NCBI GenBank assembly: GCA_013398615.1
Contig: VZSR01003806.1
Coordinates: forward strand, 945,393 to 1,009,392
Length of the DNA stretch: 64,000 bases
Reading direction: 5' to 3'
From: Brachypodius melanocephalos
Taxonomy: Eukaryota; Chordata; Aves; Passeriformes; Pycnonotidae
Each line of letters starts with the position of its first letter. The stretch's first letter is position 1. Shown one piece after another: positions 11,680 to 23,740 of this stretch. Both the position numbers and the translations under genes were made by a program. The notes under the pieces are model-generated. The model ran no database searches, was not told the DNA's origin, and worked only from the letters and a program-made list of their open reading frames with translations.

Positions 11680-14600
11680 ATGGCAATGATATTTTAGGAA
11701 CCAATTTATGACTTTGAAATTACTTATTTTTTAAAATTTTCATATTTAATATAACTAGAGTCATTTGACATCACCTTGTGGAAGTGAATTATGATGTATA
11801 CTGGTACAATATTGATATGAGCAGAAAGAGTTTGAATTATTGAATATACAATTTGAGGTTTAATTATCATAAGAAATTTATTTATTCTTGATTTTTCAAG
11901 TGGGTAGCTATTAAGATGAATCCCATAAAACTTTTTTGACTGTTTTAATAGTCCTTACTGTCAGTATTTGTATGCTGTACTGACTAGCATGAAGGTTTAA
12001 TAAAGTTTCTTCCTTGCAGAGTTGAGCTATAAAACTTCAATTGGTATTGTATCACCTCTTTCAAATTTTGTATTTGAAATCATTTAATTGGTCAGGTATT
12101 TCAGTAGTTCACAAAATTGTGTTTGAGAAAAAAACCCCTGAAATAATAATTCCTATACCCAATGTAGGGTATGATACACTACTTAATGAATGCACCTTAG
12201 AAATGACATGTATCAGAAAATCAAATGTAAAGTTGCCTGAAATATACTTGGTTGGTGTAATTTTAACTCAATCTAACTCCTGTTTTCCTCAAATAATAAA
12301 ATTTTACATTCTTTCTATCATCATTTAGTGTGATTAAGTAAAAATCTCAGTCAGGTCTTGGAAGCAGACTTAGAAAAAGAGATTTCTCTTTTTAAAATAT
12401 CATTTAATCTCTGTTTTGTTGTTTGTGAAAAATAGTGTTTTCATTAATAGGTGTGTTCTCTTGCTAAATGCTGAAAGATTGTCAAGTGTTTTGCAGTGCA
12501 AGGTGTAGAAGTATAAAACAGTATCACTGTTTTCCTTTAGAAAAAGCAGATGCCATTTCCAGAGTCTTCACATTCTTTTGCTTTTCCAGAAACTTCAGAT
12601 TGCTGGGTCTGCAAATCTGTATTTTCTGAGCATCTTTTAACTTTATTTATGTTTAAAGATTTTTAGAGCCCTGGGACCATAATCCAAGGGAAGCAAGCTG
12701 CTGGCAGATGTGGAGCTTTCCCAGCTTGGCAGTATGGCAGTCTAGTATGTGCTAAATCAAGTCTTTTGTTTGTAATTGTAAAGACAGGTCCAATGAAGGC
12801 AGCTGTACTAACACTAAAGTGATGTTTATGGGCAATAAAAGACACACTTTTGACGTAACACCTCTTGGATCTTTGAACAGAGGAAATAAAGTGGATATAG
12901 AGCAGGAAGTATATTACCTCAGTGAATGCACACGTACAGCAGAGGCATTGGGACAGGCTGCAGTGTGTACTTGGGTAAAGGATGATGAAGAGACAAGTAT
13001 GTCACTGGAAAATATCTTTCATTGCCTCAAAGTCATGGAAATGTTGCTCTCCTCTGTTACCTCCTAGTGTTGACAGTGCCCCAATACTACTAGAATATTT
13101 AATAGCACAGCCAGATCTTCCCTCAGATTTTCTGAGGCCTTTAGGAAAACAAATGAATATTTGGGTCTCATGTTTCTCTTTCCTTCCATCACAGCTGCTT
13201 CAGCATTTTTGTTTCTTACAGAAAACCCTGTGAGATTGAATGAGCCCTCACACATGCTGGATATAGACCCACTGCCTCAGGATTGGCTCTGTTTTCTGTT
13301 TCAGACAGGCAAAATCGTGTGACTTAGTTAATTGGATCAAGTTTATGCTAGAGGGGATTTCAGAGTTCATACTTAGATGGTTTTCTTGTAAGCACTTAAC
13401 TTACCTTTTTCTAGTAGACAAAAATATCCATTCACCTAAATTGTATAAACGCCACCATCTGCAAAAAGAAGGTGACAGAGATAATAACCATACTGGTAGA
13501 GTTACCTTTAATTGAAATGATAAGCATCTCCACAAATGATTTTACTGGACAACCATTTCCTGAATGAGGTAGAAAACAAGGCAGCTTACATCCTTAAAAT
13601 TATTTTGTGAAATCCATTTGTAAGGTAAACAGTGAAGTATATTACCTTTAAAGTGTCCAATTTTAGCATGCAAAATTGCATGCCAGAAAAAAAAGTGCAT
13701 TTATTAATAAAGCAAATCCCTCTTTCCCATTTTCATCCTTTATACCTTAATCTTCACCATGACTTCCTTCTTCTGCTTTTTTCTCTTTCTGCTGTAATTT
13801 TCCTTTTTTCTTATATGTAAATTTCTCTTTAAGTATCATGAGTCTAAGCTAAAGCCTGAAGTATATAGTAAGCATTTGTCTCACTTACCCTCGGCTTCCT
13901 CTTACTTGGGGCAAATTTACAGCTTCTCTGATTCTATCTAGCTCCCTTGACCACCTCAAAGTGGAACACAGAAGTAGATTGCTTGCATTGGGGCTCACCT
14001 GCCCAGAGAAATTAAGGTACGATAAATTCAGGGGTGAATTTAGAGCCTTCACTAACTAAATGGGTGAGAACACTGTGATTGCTCACAGGAGACTGAAGGC
14101 ATCAGTTCATTGTGCCCACCATTGTGCACTGGCAGCATCACATCCCCAGATGACAAGAGTCCAAACTGCTTTACAGCTTTCAATTAGGTTGTGCTCAGTG
14201 TGGCATGGTGTGTTACTAAAAAGCTTCCTGCTGGTTCAGAGTGTGAGTGGACCACAGCTTTTAGCTTTCTGCAAAAAATACCGCCATGGGTGGAACTACA
14301 GAGCACCCTGAGGCAAAGGAACTTATTCTATTAAAAAAAAAAAAAATAATTCCAGCGTTTAGTTTATAGTAAAAGTGAAAAATCAGTGAAAGGTAGCTAG
14401 TGTGCTGGGTAGATAGGTTTTTAGCATACAGTTTCATGGTGTGGTCCAGCTGATATATATCCTTGCTTACACTGGAGAAATTGGCCCTGATCCTGCTCTC
14501 CCCCACAGTTCCCACGGGAATGCTTTGCCATGCTGCCTTGCACCAGCACAGCAGTGCATTTAACAGACCTGTGTCATTTGCTACACCATCAAAAACATCT

Positions 14601-17600
14601 AAGTGGTCCTTCTGTTTTATTTAAATACTTAAACAAATATATGATGATTGAACAGAATGCCAGTTACCAGTATAAGGTTGGAAGTGGCAAATGTCGTGTG
14701 GTAATTTGAAATTAGAGAAACGTGGAACATTCTAGCTGACTCATTCTTCTTGTTATCCATATCCTCATTATTCAGTAATATCAGTTTGCCTGTTTAGTAT
14801 TCTCATAAATTCAGAAAAAGTGTCATTAGGATAAGAAACTGAAGTATCAGAAATTATCTGGCAAACAGATTTTCATGGGAAAATACTGAAAGTCATATTA
14901 CTTGGGCTAATAAATTAACATTAGGAAAAAAAATCAGAAATTTCTTACACATTGAGCACATTGTGGTTCCACAACAACTTTTTAGGACAACCTGAGACAA
15001 ATATCATATTTCAACTTTCAAACAGCTCTTACCCAATGAAATTAGTGAGTAAATAAGTGAGTAAATTGGTATTGGAAACCTGATTCCCACCAATAAGCTC
15101 ATTAAATGGTGGGAAAAGGAAGACGTTCCTTGTTTATTGTTTTTTAGCTTGTGAAATGGACAGCTTTACAGAAATAGGTGGAATTTGTGTTGTTTAGAAG
15201 ATAATCAAAGCTTGGAAACAAGGATATTGGTAAGAAGCAGTAGCCAGAAGCAAAACAAAAAAGCTTTCAAACCAGGATACACCTTCCATACTAGCCTTCT
15301 TCCCAACATAACTGTAGTTAAAAAAAAAAAAAAATTAAAAAGCTTCCTTGGTTTAGAAGAAACTTTTGCACTTCCATGCAAGTTTTTATCAACTCATTTA
15401 AAAAGTTATGAAAATTTAATGTTATTTGTGAACAGGATGTTCAAATAAAATATGCAAAGGACACTACCTTGAAATTAAAACGTCTCACTATAGTGGGAGA
15501 TGGAGAAGTATTTAAGCTGTGCCTGATACTACATAAGGCAGAGCTTTCTACATTACCTTTAAGTCACAGTTCTGAATAATTCTTCTTTTTGTGAAAGGAC
15601 TTGTCAGAGTTCTCTCAGATCCATGGCTTTGTGAAGTGTTTTGAACAGAAATGAATTGCAAGCCATCTACATTCTCATTTTCTGATATATTACATGCAAA
15701 CTTTTGTTCTCCACTCTCTTCAGGTGTGAAAAAATGAGTAAAAGAAGTAAAGTACCTTCTTTCCTCACTGTTTGGTTTTGTATCAAATCTTTGAAGTGTA
15801 AACAAAAGCTGCTTTGAAGTAAATGCTAAAATCTAAGGTAGATCCCCTTAGCTTTGGTTTTCCTTATTAATAGTAAAGAAGATGTCAGGTCTCACTGATG
15901 TTTTATTTGCAGTTTCACACACCTAATGGACTTTTTTATTTCATGATCACATTGAAGTGAAGCTGAACTGGTATCTTTCATGTCTGATAGTGGGTTTTTT
16001 CTTGACAGATATAATTTTTTTACAAGCCCAGTCTTCCACTTAGTAGATCAGTCTTACCTTACAACATTAACTTCTGTAATACAGAGAGGAAAAATATCTG
16101 AGAAGTCATGTGTATGTGTCAGCATTCTTCTGTACTGTACTGCAGATGGGTTTATGTGGTAGGTTTTTTTCAGTCTGGTATTCATTTCCATTTGTATTGA
16201 AGTTTTGCAAATAATCTTAGTTTAAAAACATTAAATACATTTTATTTGGACAGTCATAGTTAACATGAGATTTACAGGACTGACCTCCAGCAGTCTTTTC
16301 TCCCACATCATCAGTGGGGACCTAGAAGAAGTATCAATGTAATAGTCTATTTTTGGGTCACTGGACTTTGGAAGATGAACTTGAAGAAAATGACTTGTAG
16401 ATGAATATCTTTGAAATTCAAAGATATTTGAAAGCTTAGTGCTTTTGTTAGCTGTCAAGAAGAGCTGAAAGGAGATTTAAAAAATGGCTGAAAGGAGAGG
16501 AGCAGGCAAAGACAGAAAATGGAATTTGAGGTTCATTTCTGAATCTTTCTCTAAAATATTTTGTGACTTGAGGGATTCCACAAAACTTTTTTTTTTTGCT
16601 TGTTTTTTTCAATATGAAATACATGCTCATGATAATTTTTGGATTTAAAAATTTAATTAAATTTTTGTGAAATACCCTCTAGATTTGAATGACATATATA
16701 TATAGCATAGATTTAATTTAGTCTTCTCAATGTATTTATACAGTGGCAGTGTAGCACATGTACATGAAGTCTTTACATGGGCAAGGATCAGCTCAAAAAT
16801 CATGCAAATTCATAGTTAAAACGTATATAGTCTCCAAAGCACGAAAGTGAGAGAGAGTAAGTGACAGCAGCAAAAAAATCAGCATCCAGAGAAGTCTGAA
16901 ATATCACCGAAGTTCCTCTAAATAATTTTTGCCCAGAATTTATTCCTCTACAGTTCTCCCAAGGGTATACAGAGAATTTAATTCCTGTGGCAAGAGAAAA
17001 GAAGTTTATGGAACACAAATTAGTCATTGCTTTATGGAAACAAAGATATTGTCTAAACTATGGCGTTTTGTTACTGTTGTTTAATCTACACAGCTCTGAA
17101 GAGCCAGTCTGGAAATCATCCAGGAGTATTTATCCTGGAGTAAAATATTCCCATGTTAGCTCAAGGAAACAGAAACCTATTTAAAGATATCAGTGTCATA
17201 ATCCATAAAATCATTGGTGAGATTTGCAAGTAATAAGTTTTGATTTAAAGCATCAATATATATCCTATTTTATGACAACACCAAATACCTCTATTGAGAA
17301 GGGATTTTATGAAAAAATTTTGGACTTTGGATTTTTTGAGACAAAATTCTACTACCACTTCTAGACTTCAGGTGCTGTTCAGTGGATTCACACACATTTT
17401 GAGAGGAATTGTAAACATCATTATAACTTCTGGACCTGATTTTGGATTTTGACAGAGAGCAAGAGATCAGGTTTCAATTCTGTGTTCTTCCTTAAAAATC
17501 TTTTATGTCTGTTGGAAGCTTTGTTGTTGTGACAGTATCATGTATACTAAATTTATATGATAAAATATTATGTACTTAGCTGTCCTTTGTTTTCTTTGCA

Positions 17601-17851
17601 ACAAAGCACTATGGATTCATCTCATCTTAGATGTACATATTACATATATGAGAAACTGCTCTTTGAAAATGTTTAACTCTGATTAGAGCAACAATGTCAA
17701 TTCGATGGCAAGCCTTTTTTATTATTTAAACAGCTAAGGCTAGTTAAGATGAATTATACCAAAACTAATGCTGGAGGAAAGAGTAATAGCTTGAAATATA
17801 AGTTTAACCTTCAAATCTTGTGTTTGGAGAAATGTGGGATCCCAAGACAGA

Positions 17852-17897
17852 TTTCTTGTACTTGTAAAACTACTTAGTGATCCTGTGATTCTATGAA
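17852..17897 (+). mobile_element. Possible ancient CR1 3' tail
   Basis: CTTGTACTTGTAAAACTACT followed by GATCCTGTGATTCTATGA resembles the last bases of CR1, including two octamer-type units (GATCCTGTG, ATTCTATGA). Upstream sequence cannot be aligned by eye. The copy is either very short or very old, and a chance match to the tail is possible. Confidence 0.4.
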
Positions 17898-20800
17898 TTT
17901 ATTCTAAAGAATTTATTACTAAAATTAGCTCTCAGCTTGTGAGTTTAGGTTTCCAGTGTGGGAAGCAATGTTAGATCATTGCCTATTTGTAATCTTGCTC
18001 TTTCCCAAAATAAAATGTATGTGATTTAAGCATTTATCTCGAGGTTTAGTAGGAACTATGAGAGCTGATGTATGTGTTTGGACAGAGCTGCATAGCAGGT
18101 TCTTTTTCTGATATGCGAGACAGAGAAAAGGTTTCATTGGTGTGTGCTGGAATATAGCCAAGGATTGGGGCCCCTGGTAAATATAGCAGGAAAGTCTGAC
18201 ACCCCTTTCCTTTCCCCAAACTTCCTCCACTTTGTCCAGTGCATTGGGAAGCACTGACTGCCTGTGAATCTCTCATAGGGTGAATGCAGGTTCCATTTTT
18301 TTCATACATGCTAGTGAAAATGAGCTTCTGCTTGACAGCAGTAAGAAGACAATTTTGAGACTATTTTTTTTTGTATGACTATGTTAACAGAAGCCATGTC
18401 TGTCCTTGTCTTGTAGAGTAAGACCTGAAGAGATGACTGTCAAGCTGGAGGGTTTGGGGACTTGGCTTTCTTTTTACCTGTCCTTCAAGTTGCAAACTTG
18501 AATTTAAGTGCAAGATATTCTAGAGGGTCATGAAAAAATTTTACTTTTAAACTTGTTTTGGCCAAAGCAAAGGATGCTCCTCCACTCTAAGATATGTTCC
18601 TATTTCAACTGTAGAACTGGAAAAAAGTATTTTCTCAATAAACAGTCATACTGTTCATTTTATTCTTTATGGAAAATGTATACTTCATTAATCATTGTCC
18701 AGAATTCCCACTGATGATGACAGTTACCCTATTTTTAAGAAGCTGGTGTGGCGCTGCCTGCACCAAAATTTACTAATAGCAAGCTGTATTAACAAAGACG
18801 TTATTTCTCCTGCTGCCTGCATCCATGAACGAGCTGCTTTGCAAATGGTTGCAGTCTGTAGTGCTACTCTAGAATCAATAAATGGAGACGAAGAAGTGGT
18901 TTTGTTTTGATGATGAGTGCAAAGAAAAGAGGAAAACCAGCACAGACAATAGAGTATTGATTCAGAGATAGTTTTCATTGCATTGCAGTTAATTTCTAAT
19001 TGTTATGACTCATTTTGTATATTAGACTGAGTTGACAAATGTGCTGTAGAATCAGTTAATGAGTAGTGGATATATTATTAAGTAATACTGTTCAATATAT
19101 AGCTGGCAGAAATGTCACAATTCTGTCACAGTAATTAGAATTCATTTGTGACCTGGATAATCTCATCTAGGGTCAAAATTCCTTGGGACAAGTATTTTGT
19201 ATGCAGAGCTTTCTCTTATAACTCCCCAGGATCAATTTTAGAGAAGCAGAGTAACTACGTGCTTATGGTGGCAGGTCTCCCAGGCACTACAGTTCATATT
19301 TAGTTTAAGCCTTCAAGATTAAGTGGCTTTCCAGTTGCAGAATTCTAGTTTTGAGTAACTGCATGTCAAATAAAGGGCTATACACCTGCACACAGGGAAC
19401 AGTGCCAGTAATACTCAGCCAGGTAACTTGGTGTTTTTAGGAAGAGTGTGTTTTTTCTGAATTCCACCAGCATCTGTTTTCTACCTAGGTGAGGAGATCC
19501 TAGGACTTTTATTTCATAATTTAAAAAAATCTTTTCTATGTAAGAATGAACACCTTCTGTTATGGAGATATTTTGAACTTAGATAAAATCGAGATTTTTA
19601 AATTCAACTCTATTTCCAAAACATGATTTGACTTAGTCAAAAGAACAATCCACAAACTTATTCACTGGTAAGAGTGAATTCTGTAGTTGAAGATTTTCAA
19701 CCAAACTTTTTTTTTTCTTGATCTGTGACAATGAATTCTGCTTGTTTCTAATAGGTGGCCAGCCTAACTTAATTTGTAATTGCTTGCTTTTGAACTGTGC
19801 CAATAGAGTTTTATTTAGGAATCACATTTCTCTGTTCTACCTAGATCAGAACTCGAATTTTCTTTGATCATGAATTTGCTTCTGTGATAATGACAGCAAT
19901 CTACAGTGGTAGAGGAAAAAAGATTTACAGAGGTCTTTAAATTACTTAATTTAAGCATAGGATAGTATGGACATAATAACTTTAATACTGGACATAGTAA
20001 GTTTAAAATAATAGGCTTCATTAAAAACATTCATATTTACTTAAGGGCACTGTGTAATTGAGCACCTCTCCATGGAAATTGTTTTCCTTTTTAAAAAAAG
20101 ACTACCCTATGCACAAGTGATTGGAAAATCAGTGATCTCATACTTAATATTTTTGTAAAGAATATACTTCAGATATAGCTGTTCTGTTCTAGTTTAAACT
20201 AACAAAGATCTATAGTTCAGGTTCTCATTACTTCTTTTCCCCTTTCTCTTGGTAATTTAACAGTCCTTTAATGGGAGTGCAAAGGTGCTTTAATCTAAAT
20301 GTAACATTATGTTACACCCTTAAGGTGACCTGGTAAAAGTGACAATCTGATTGTATGTGTTCTAAAGAAGTATGGCTGCATAGATAAGGAGCTGTAATAA
20401 TTACAAAGAGCCTACAACAGAAGTCATTATGGTGTCTTTTATCACAGTAACAAGAACATAGACTCAGTAGTGCAGAGTGTTTAATTAGTTTGTTATGTAC
20501 AAGTAAAAAATAAGGATATTAATACAACGATGATCCTAAAAATCTTATTAACATTCAGGCTCCTGCAGAGACTCCATTAACCTTGACTAGGAGCTGTCAA
20601 AGCATATGCCAAGTTCTCATCCCTTCCAGACAAGGGAACAGATTAATTTTACTCTTGGATGGAGCATCCCACTGCTGATGTGAAAAACCAAACCACAGCT
20701 CCTGCGTTTCATTTGGTGGTACAGATCAGGTACACTGCAATAGAGGGACATCTAGAACACCAGGGACATTGTAGTCAGCAATTTCAGCAAGTGAAACTTT

Positions 20801-22414
20801 GCTGCATGTTACAGTGGTTCTTAAGATGCTTCCATGGAGCACAGGGACTGCAAAAGGATTTATGTAAACAGCAAACTTCAACTTCAGAGTTTGTTCTTTT
20901 ATCAGAGTACGAGTTAAGTTAGATGAATAAATATTAATAAACCCAGCCTTAACTAAGGAACCAAGCTAGTAGGAAAAGAATTTTCTCTTCTTCAGAGTAA
21001 CAACTAATAGAATTATATCTGCCTTGGCAATCATATCTAACATATGCCTTGGAATTAAGGCTAAGCCAGTGTGAGATTTGGGGTATTAGCTGATGTTCTC
21101 TTATAATTTTTTTTTTTTTACCTTATAAACTTTGTAACATAATTTAACAGAAAATGCTGTTCCATCAAATAATTATTGAATTATCTATTTTTTTTAAAGA
21201 TGTATGTAGCTGTATGTGCTTTGGGGAATTTCTAACAATCTACTGTTTTCAGAACTGATTTATTATTTCAAAATAGTGAAGCCTATAAAAGTTTTTCCTC
21301 ACTTTTACATAAAACAACTTTCTAAACAAACAAAACAAAACAAAACAAAACCATTCTTTTTGCTGCTTCTAGTGTAAACCAAATGAAAAATTACTACATT
21401 TGACTACCTTTTTTCTGGCGGTTACAGGAAGTATGAGATTCTAGACACTTGCACGGGGTGAGAGCAAAGGATTAAATAATTTCTTATCACCCACGAGCAA
21501 CTAGTCACCTCTTGTGAAGAGCACGCCTTCTTTACTTTTAAGGCACATACTGCCCATCTTATCTGAAATTCTCAGTGTTTGTTCACCCTTCTAACCTCAT
21601 TAAATGTTTGAGTGTCGTTGATTAGAACATGTATCTCAAAAGCAGAAGCAGTGATGGACGGAAGTATCAAGCTAAAAAGCTTACACTGCTTGCAAGTGTT
21701 TGCCAACTCTCACTTTCCAAATATTAAGCACTTAAATATGTCTAGAGCTAGAAATAATCAGCTTCCTAGGTTACATTGTATTTTCCAAAGTCTAAGCTTT
21801 TTGTTCACAAAGTTCTTCCACCTCATCTGCCAACACACAAGTAGTTAGAGCCAAACAGATGTTCATGTTGCTGTTGGTTTCTCCCCATGATACATTAAGC
21901 TCACAGCTATTCTCTGCATACAGGTGCTGCTCCTTTTTACCTCTCTCTATACCTTATTATAGCCCTCATACATTCTTGCCTGATGCGAGTGCTGACTCTG
22001 AAACTCCAAGATTTGCACAAAAGACCATTTCTGAATTGGTCTGAAACTTATGTTTCACTGTCCCTACTAAGATGATGACATACAGAGCAAGCTGTGCTAC
22101 TAAAAACCATGTTTCTTCTGTTTCCATACCACCTGGGTTAATCGTGCTGCCATCCTAAACGCATAAGCAATTCTTTCCAGGCTAACCCTGTGTTTGACTG
22201 AAACAATGTAAACAATCATGTACTCCTCTGAATCCTCTCTCAGTTTTAGTTTAGATCATTTGATAGAGCTGAATAGATTGGACATTAAGCAGTCATAGTT
22301 TATTTATTATCAGTACCAAAATATATCTGGCTGCCAGACCATGTTAGCAGCTGCAGTCAAACTTGTCACCCTGTGAGTGAGTGGCTGCGAGTGTAGGATT
22401 CGGAAGCAAAGTGT
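17898..22414. other. Unique AT-rich non-coding DNA
   Basis: No gene or repeat family is recognised. The largest frame is 20659-20922 (+, 87 codons). It has no transmembrane, zinc-finger or other pattern I recognise and no supporting splice context. An AAAAC repeat lies at about 21326-21350 and T runs lie near 21108-21120. Confidence 0.5.
21326..21350. repeat. (AAAAC)n microsatellite
   Basis: AAAC is followed by about four AAAAC units. Confidence 0.85.
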
Positions 22415-22505
22415 ATTGGGCATAGCTGAGCTGGAGTTAATTTTTGCCATAGCAGCCCCCAAAATCCTTCCAATGGCTTTGTTTATATTGTTTGTAATCA
22501 CAGAT
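22415..22505 (+). mobile_element. Possible fragment of an avian endogenous-retrovirus LTR
   Basis: TTGGGCATAGCTGAGCTGGA and the following AGTTAATTTTTGCCATAGCA resemble the opening of a bird LTR group in which 'AGCTGGGATGGAGTTAATTT' is typical. The likeness continues weakly through the CAGCCCCC and GGCTTTGTTTAT blocks. Nothing downstream of about 22505 matches, so at most the first part of an LTR is present. No protein-coding retroviral sequence is nearby. Confidence 0.4.
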
Positions 22506-23409
22506 GGATTTACCAGCTTGCTTAACTGAGCAATCCAATATATTCCTATTTCATTTTTTCTGCCCAGCTTCCTCTTCTGTGCAGTTCTTGGTGGTGAAAG
22601 CTCCAGACAGATACAGTTATGCTTCTTCAGGAATGTTTTCTGGGAGGCATTTCTTTTTCAGAGGATCCTTGTGCAGATTGCTAAAATCACTGTGTGAATG
22701 GAGAGAAATTTGAAACTTTTACCTTGCTTTTACCAACCAGCTTGTGGTTCATATTGTGAACTGAGAGGCCACTAAGTCTGCCCAAGTAATGAGGCTGTTC
22801 AGAGCATTCTGATGTCTTCTTAACATCTTTTCTGGTGCAGTCTGTGCTTGTGGCTTGTCTCATTTTCACAGTATGTGAACATTTCCTGGAAGAGATCTGT
22901 GCATGCTCCCTCACCAATTATGGAAAGGTGGTTTCTACCAGATTAAGATCCTTGACCATAATTTACCCCAAAAGCATTCAGATTGAGAACACTCAATTTG
23001 CTGTCAAAGAAACATGCACTCAAGGAAGAATTTCAACCAGGGGGTTTATTTATATACAGAAATAAAGTGATTTCATAGATGTCAGATTTCTGCAAAACTA
23101 GATTAAACTAATTTCTCATCTTGTTTCAGCTAAGCATGCTTTCCTTTTGACTTGATAGGATTCATGACCTCATCATAAAAAATTCTGAATAATCAGGTGC
23201 TGGGAAGTGTAGTCTAGAAATGGAAAAAACCGGAAAAAAGACACAGTTCACCTTCTCATAAAAAAAGTCTCTGATATTACTCTAGGTAGTAAAGTGGATC
23301 ATTTTAAAAAAACAGCAAATGCTATGGTCATTTTGGTGCTTTTGGGGATACTAAACTGGAGCCATAAAGTTCTGAAGAGCCTGTCAGCATTACAGTTTAT
23401 GCTGTGCAT
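22506..23409. other. Unique non-coding DNA
   Basis: Nothing is recognised. Frames of 60-77 codons occur on both strands with no similarity that I can name. Confidence 0.5.
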
Positions 23410-23740
23410 ATGGATCTAACCTCTGGGCAATGCCACACACAGAGACTTTGCAGAACGTGGTGTAAGCCTTGTACGCCTTATGGAAGACAAGAAGACACAT
23501 GAGTGAGCCCTGGAGGAAGATGGTGGAGGAGCCAGTTGGGAAGGCTTGTCTTGCTGGTGGGTGCTGGGAAACCTGTGCCAGTTCCACTGAGGGACCTGAG
23601 CTGTGGAAACCATGGCAGATGAGGTCCCTGTCCTACTGCAGTGTCCACTCTCACACGTCAGCCTAATGAAACTGCAGATGCTGCTTGAATGCCTGGCCTC
23701 ACCAGCACATCGTAACCAGCAGCACTGCCATCCACTGGGA
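23410..23740. other. GC-richer block of unknown origin
   Basis: This stretch of about 330 bases is clearly richer in G and C than the AT-rich DNA on both sides. It carries overlapping frames of about 65 codons on both strands (23390-23587 and 23416-23613 minus; 23469-23666 plus). The minus frame at 23390-23587 includes a hydrophobic run (TIFLQGSLMCLLVF). I recognise neither a protein family nor a CR1 or LTR consensus. It could be an old unclassified repeat, a decayed retrocopy or just a local composition peak. Confidence 0.35.

Larger units (their letters stand above)
8999..17851. other. Unique AT-rich non-coding DNA with small simple repeats
   Basis: No gene or interspersed repeat is recognised in nearly 9 kb. 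The longest frames (12041-12328 and 10474-10743 on plus) are AT-rich, lack domain motifs and are consistent with chance. Simple repeats include TTTG units at 9828-9846, very AT-rich DNA at 11400-11530, T/G-rich DNA at 11618-11679, and A runs at 14333-14346 and 15320-15334. 13860-14530 has more even base composition but shows no coding signal that I can support. Confidence 0.5.
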
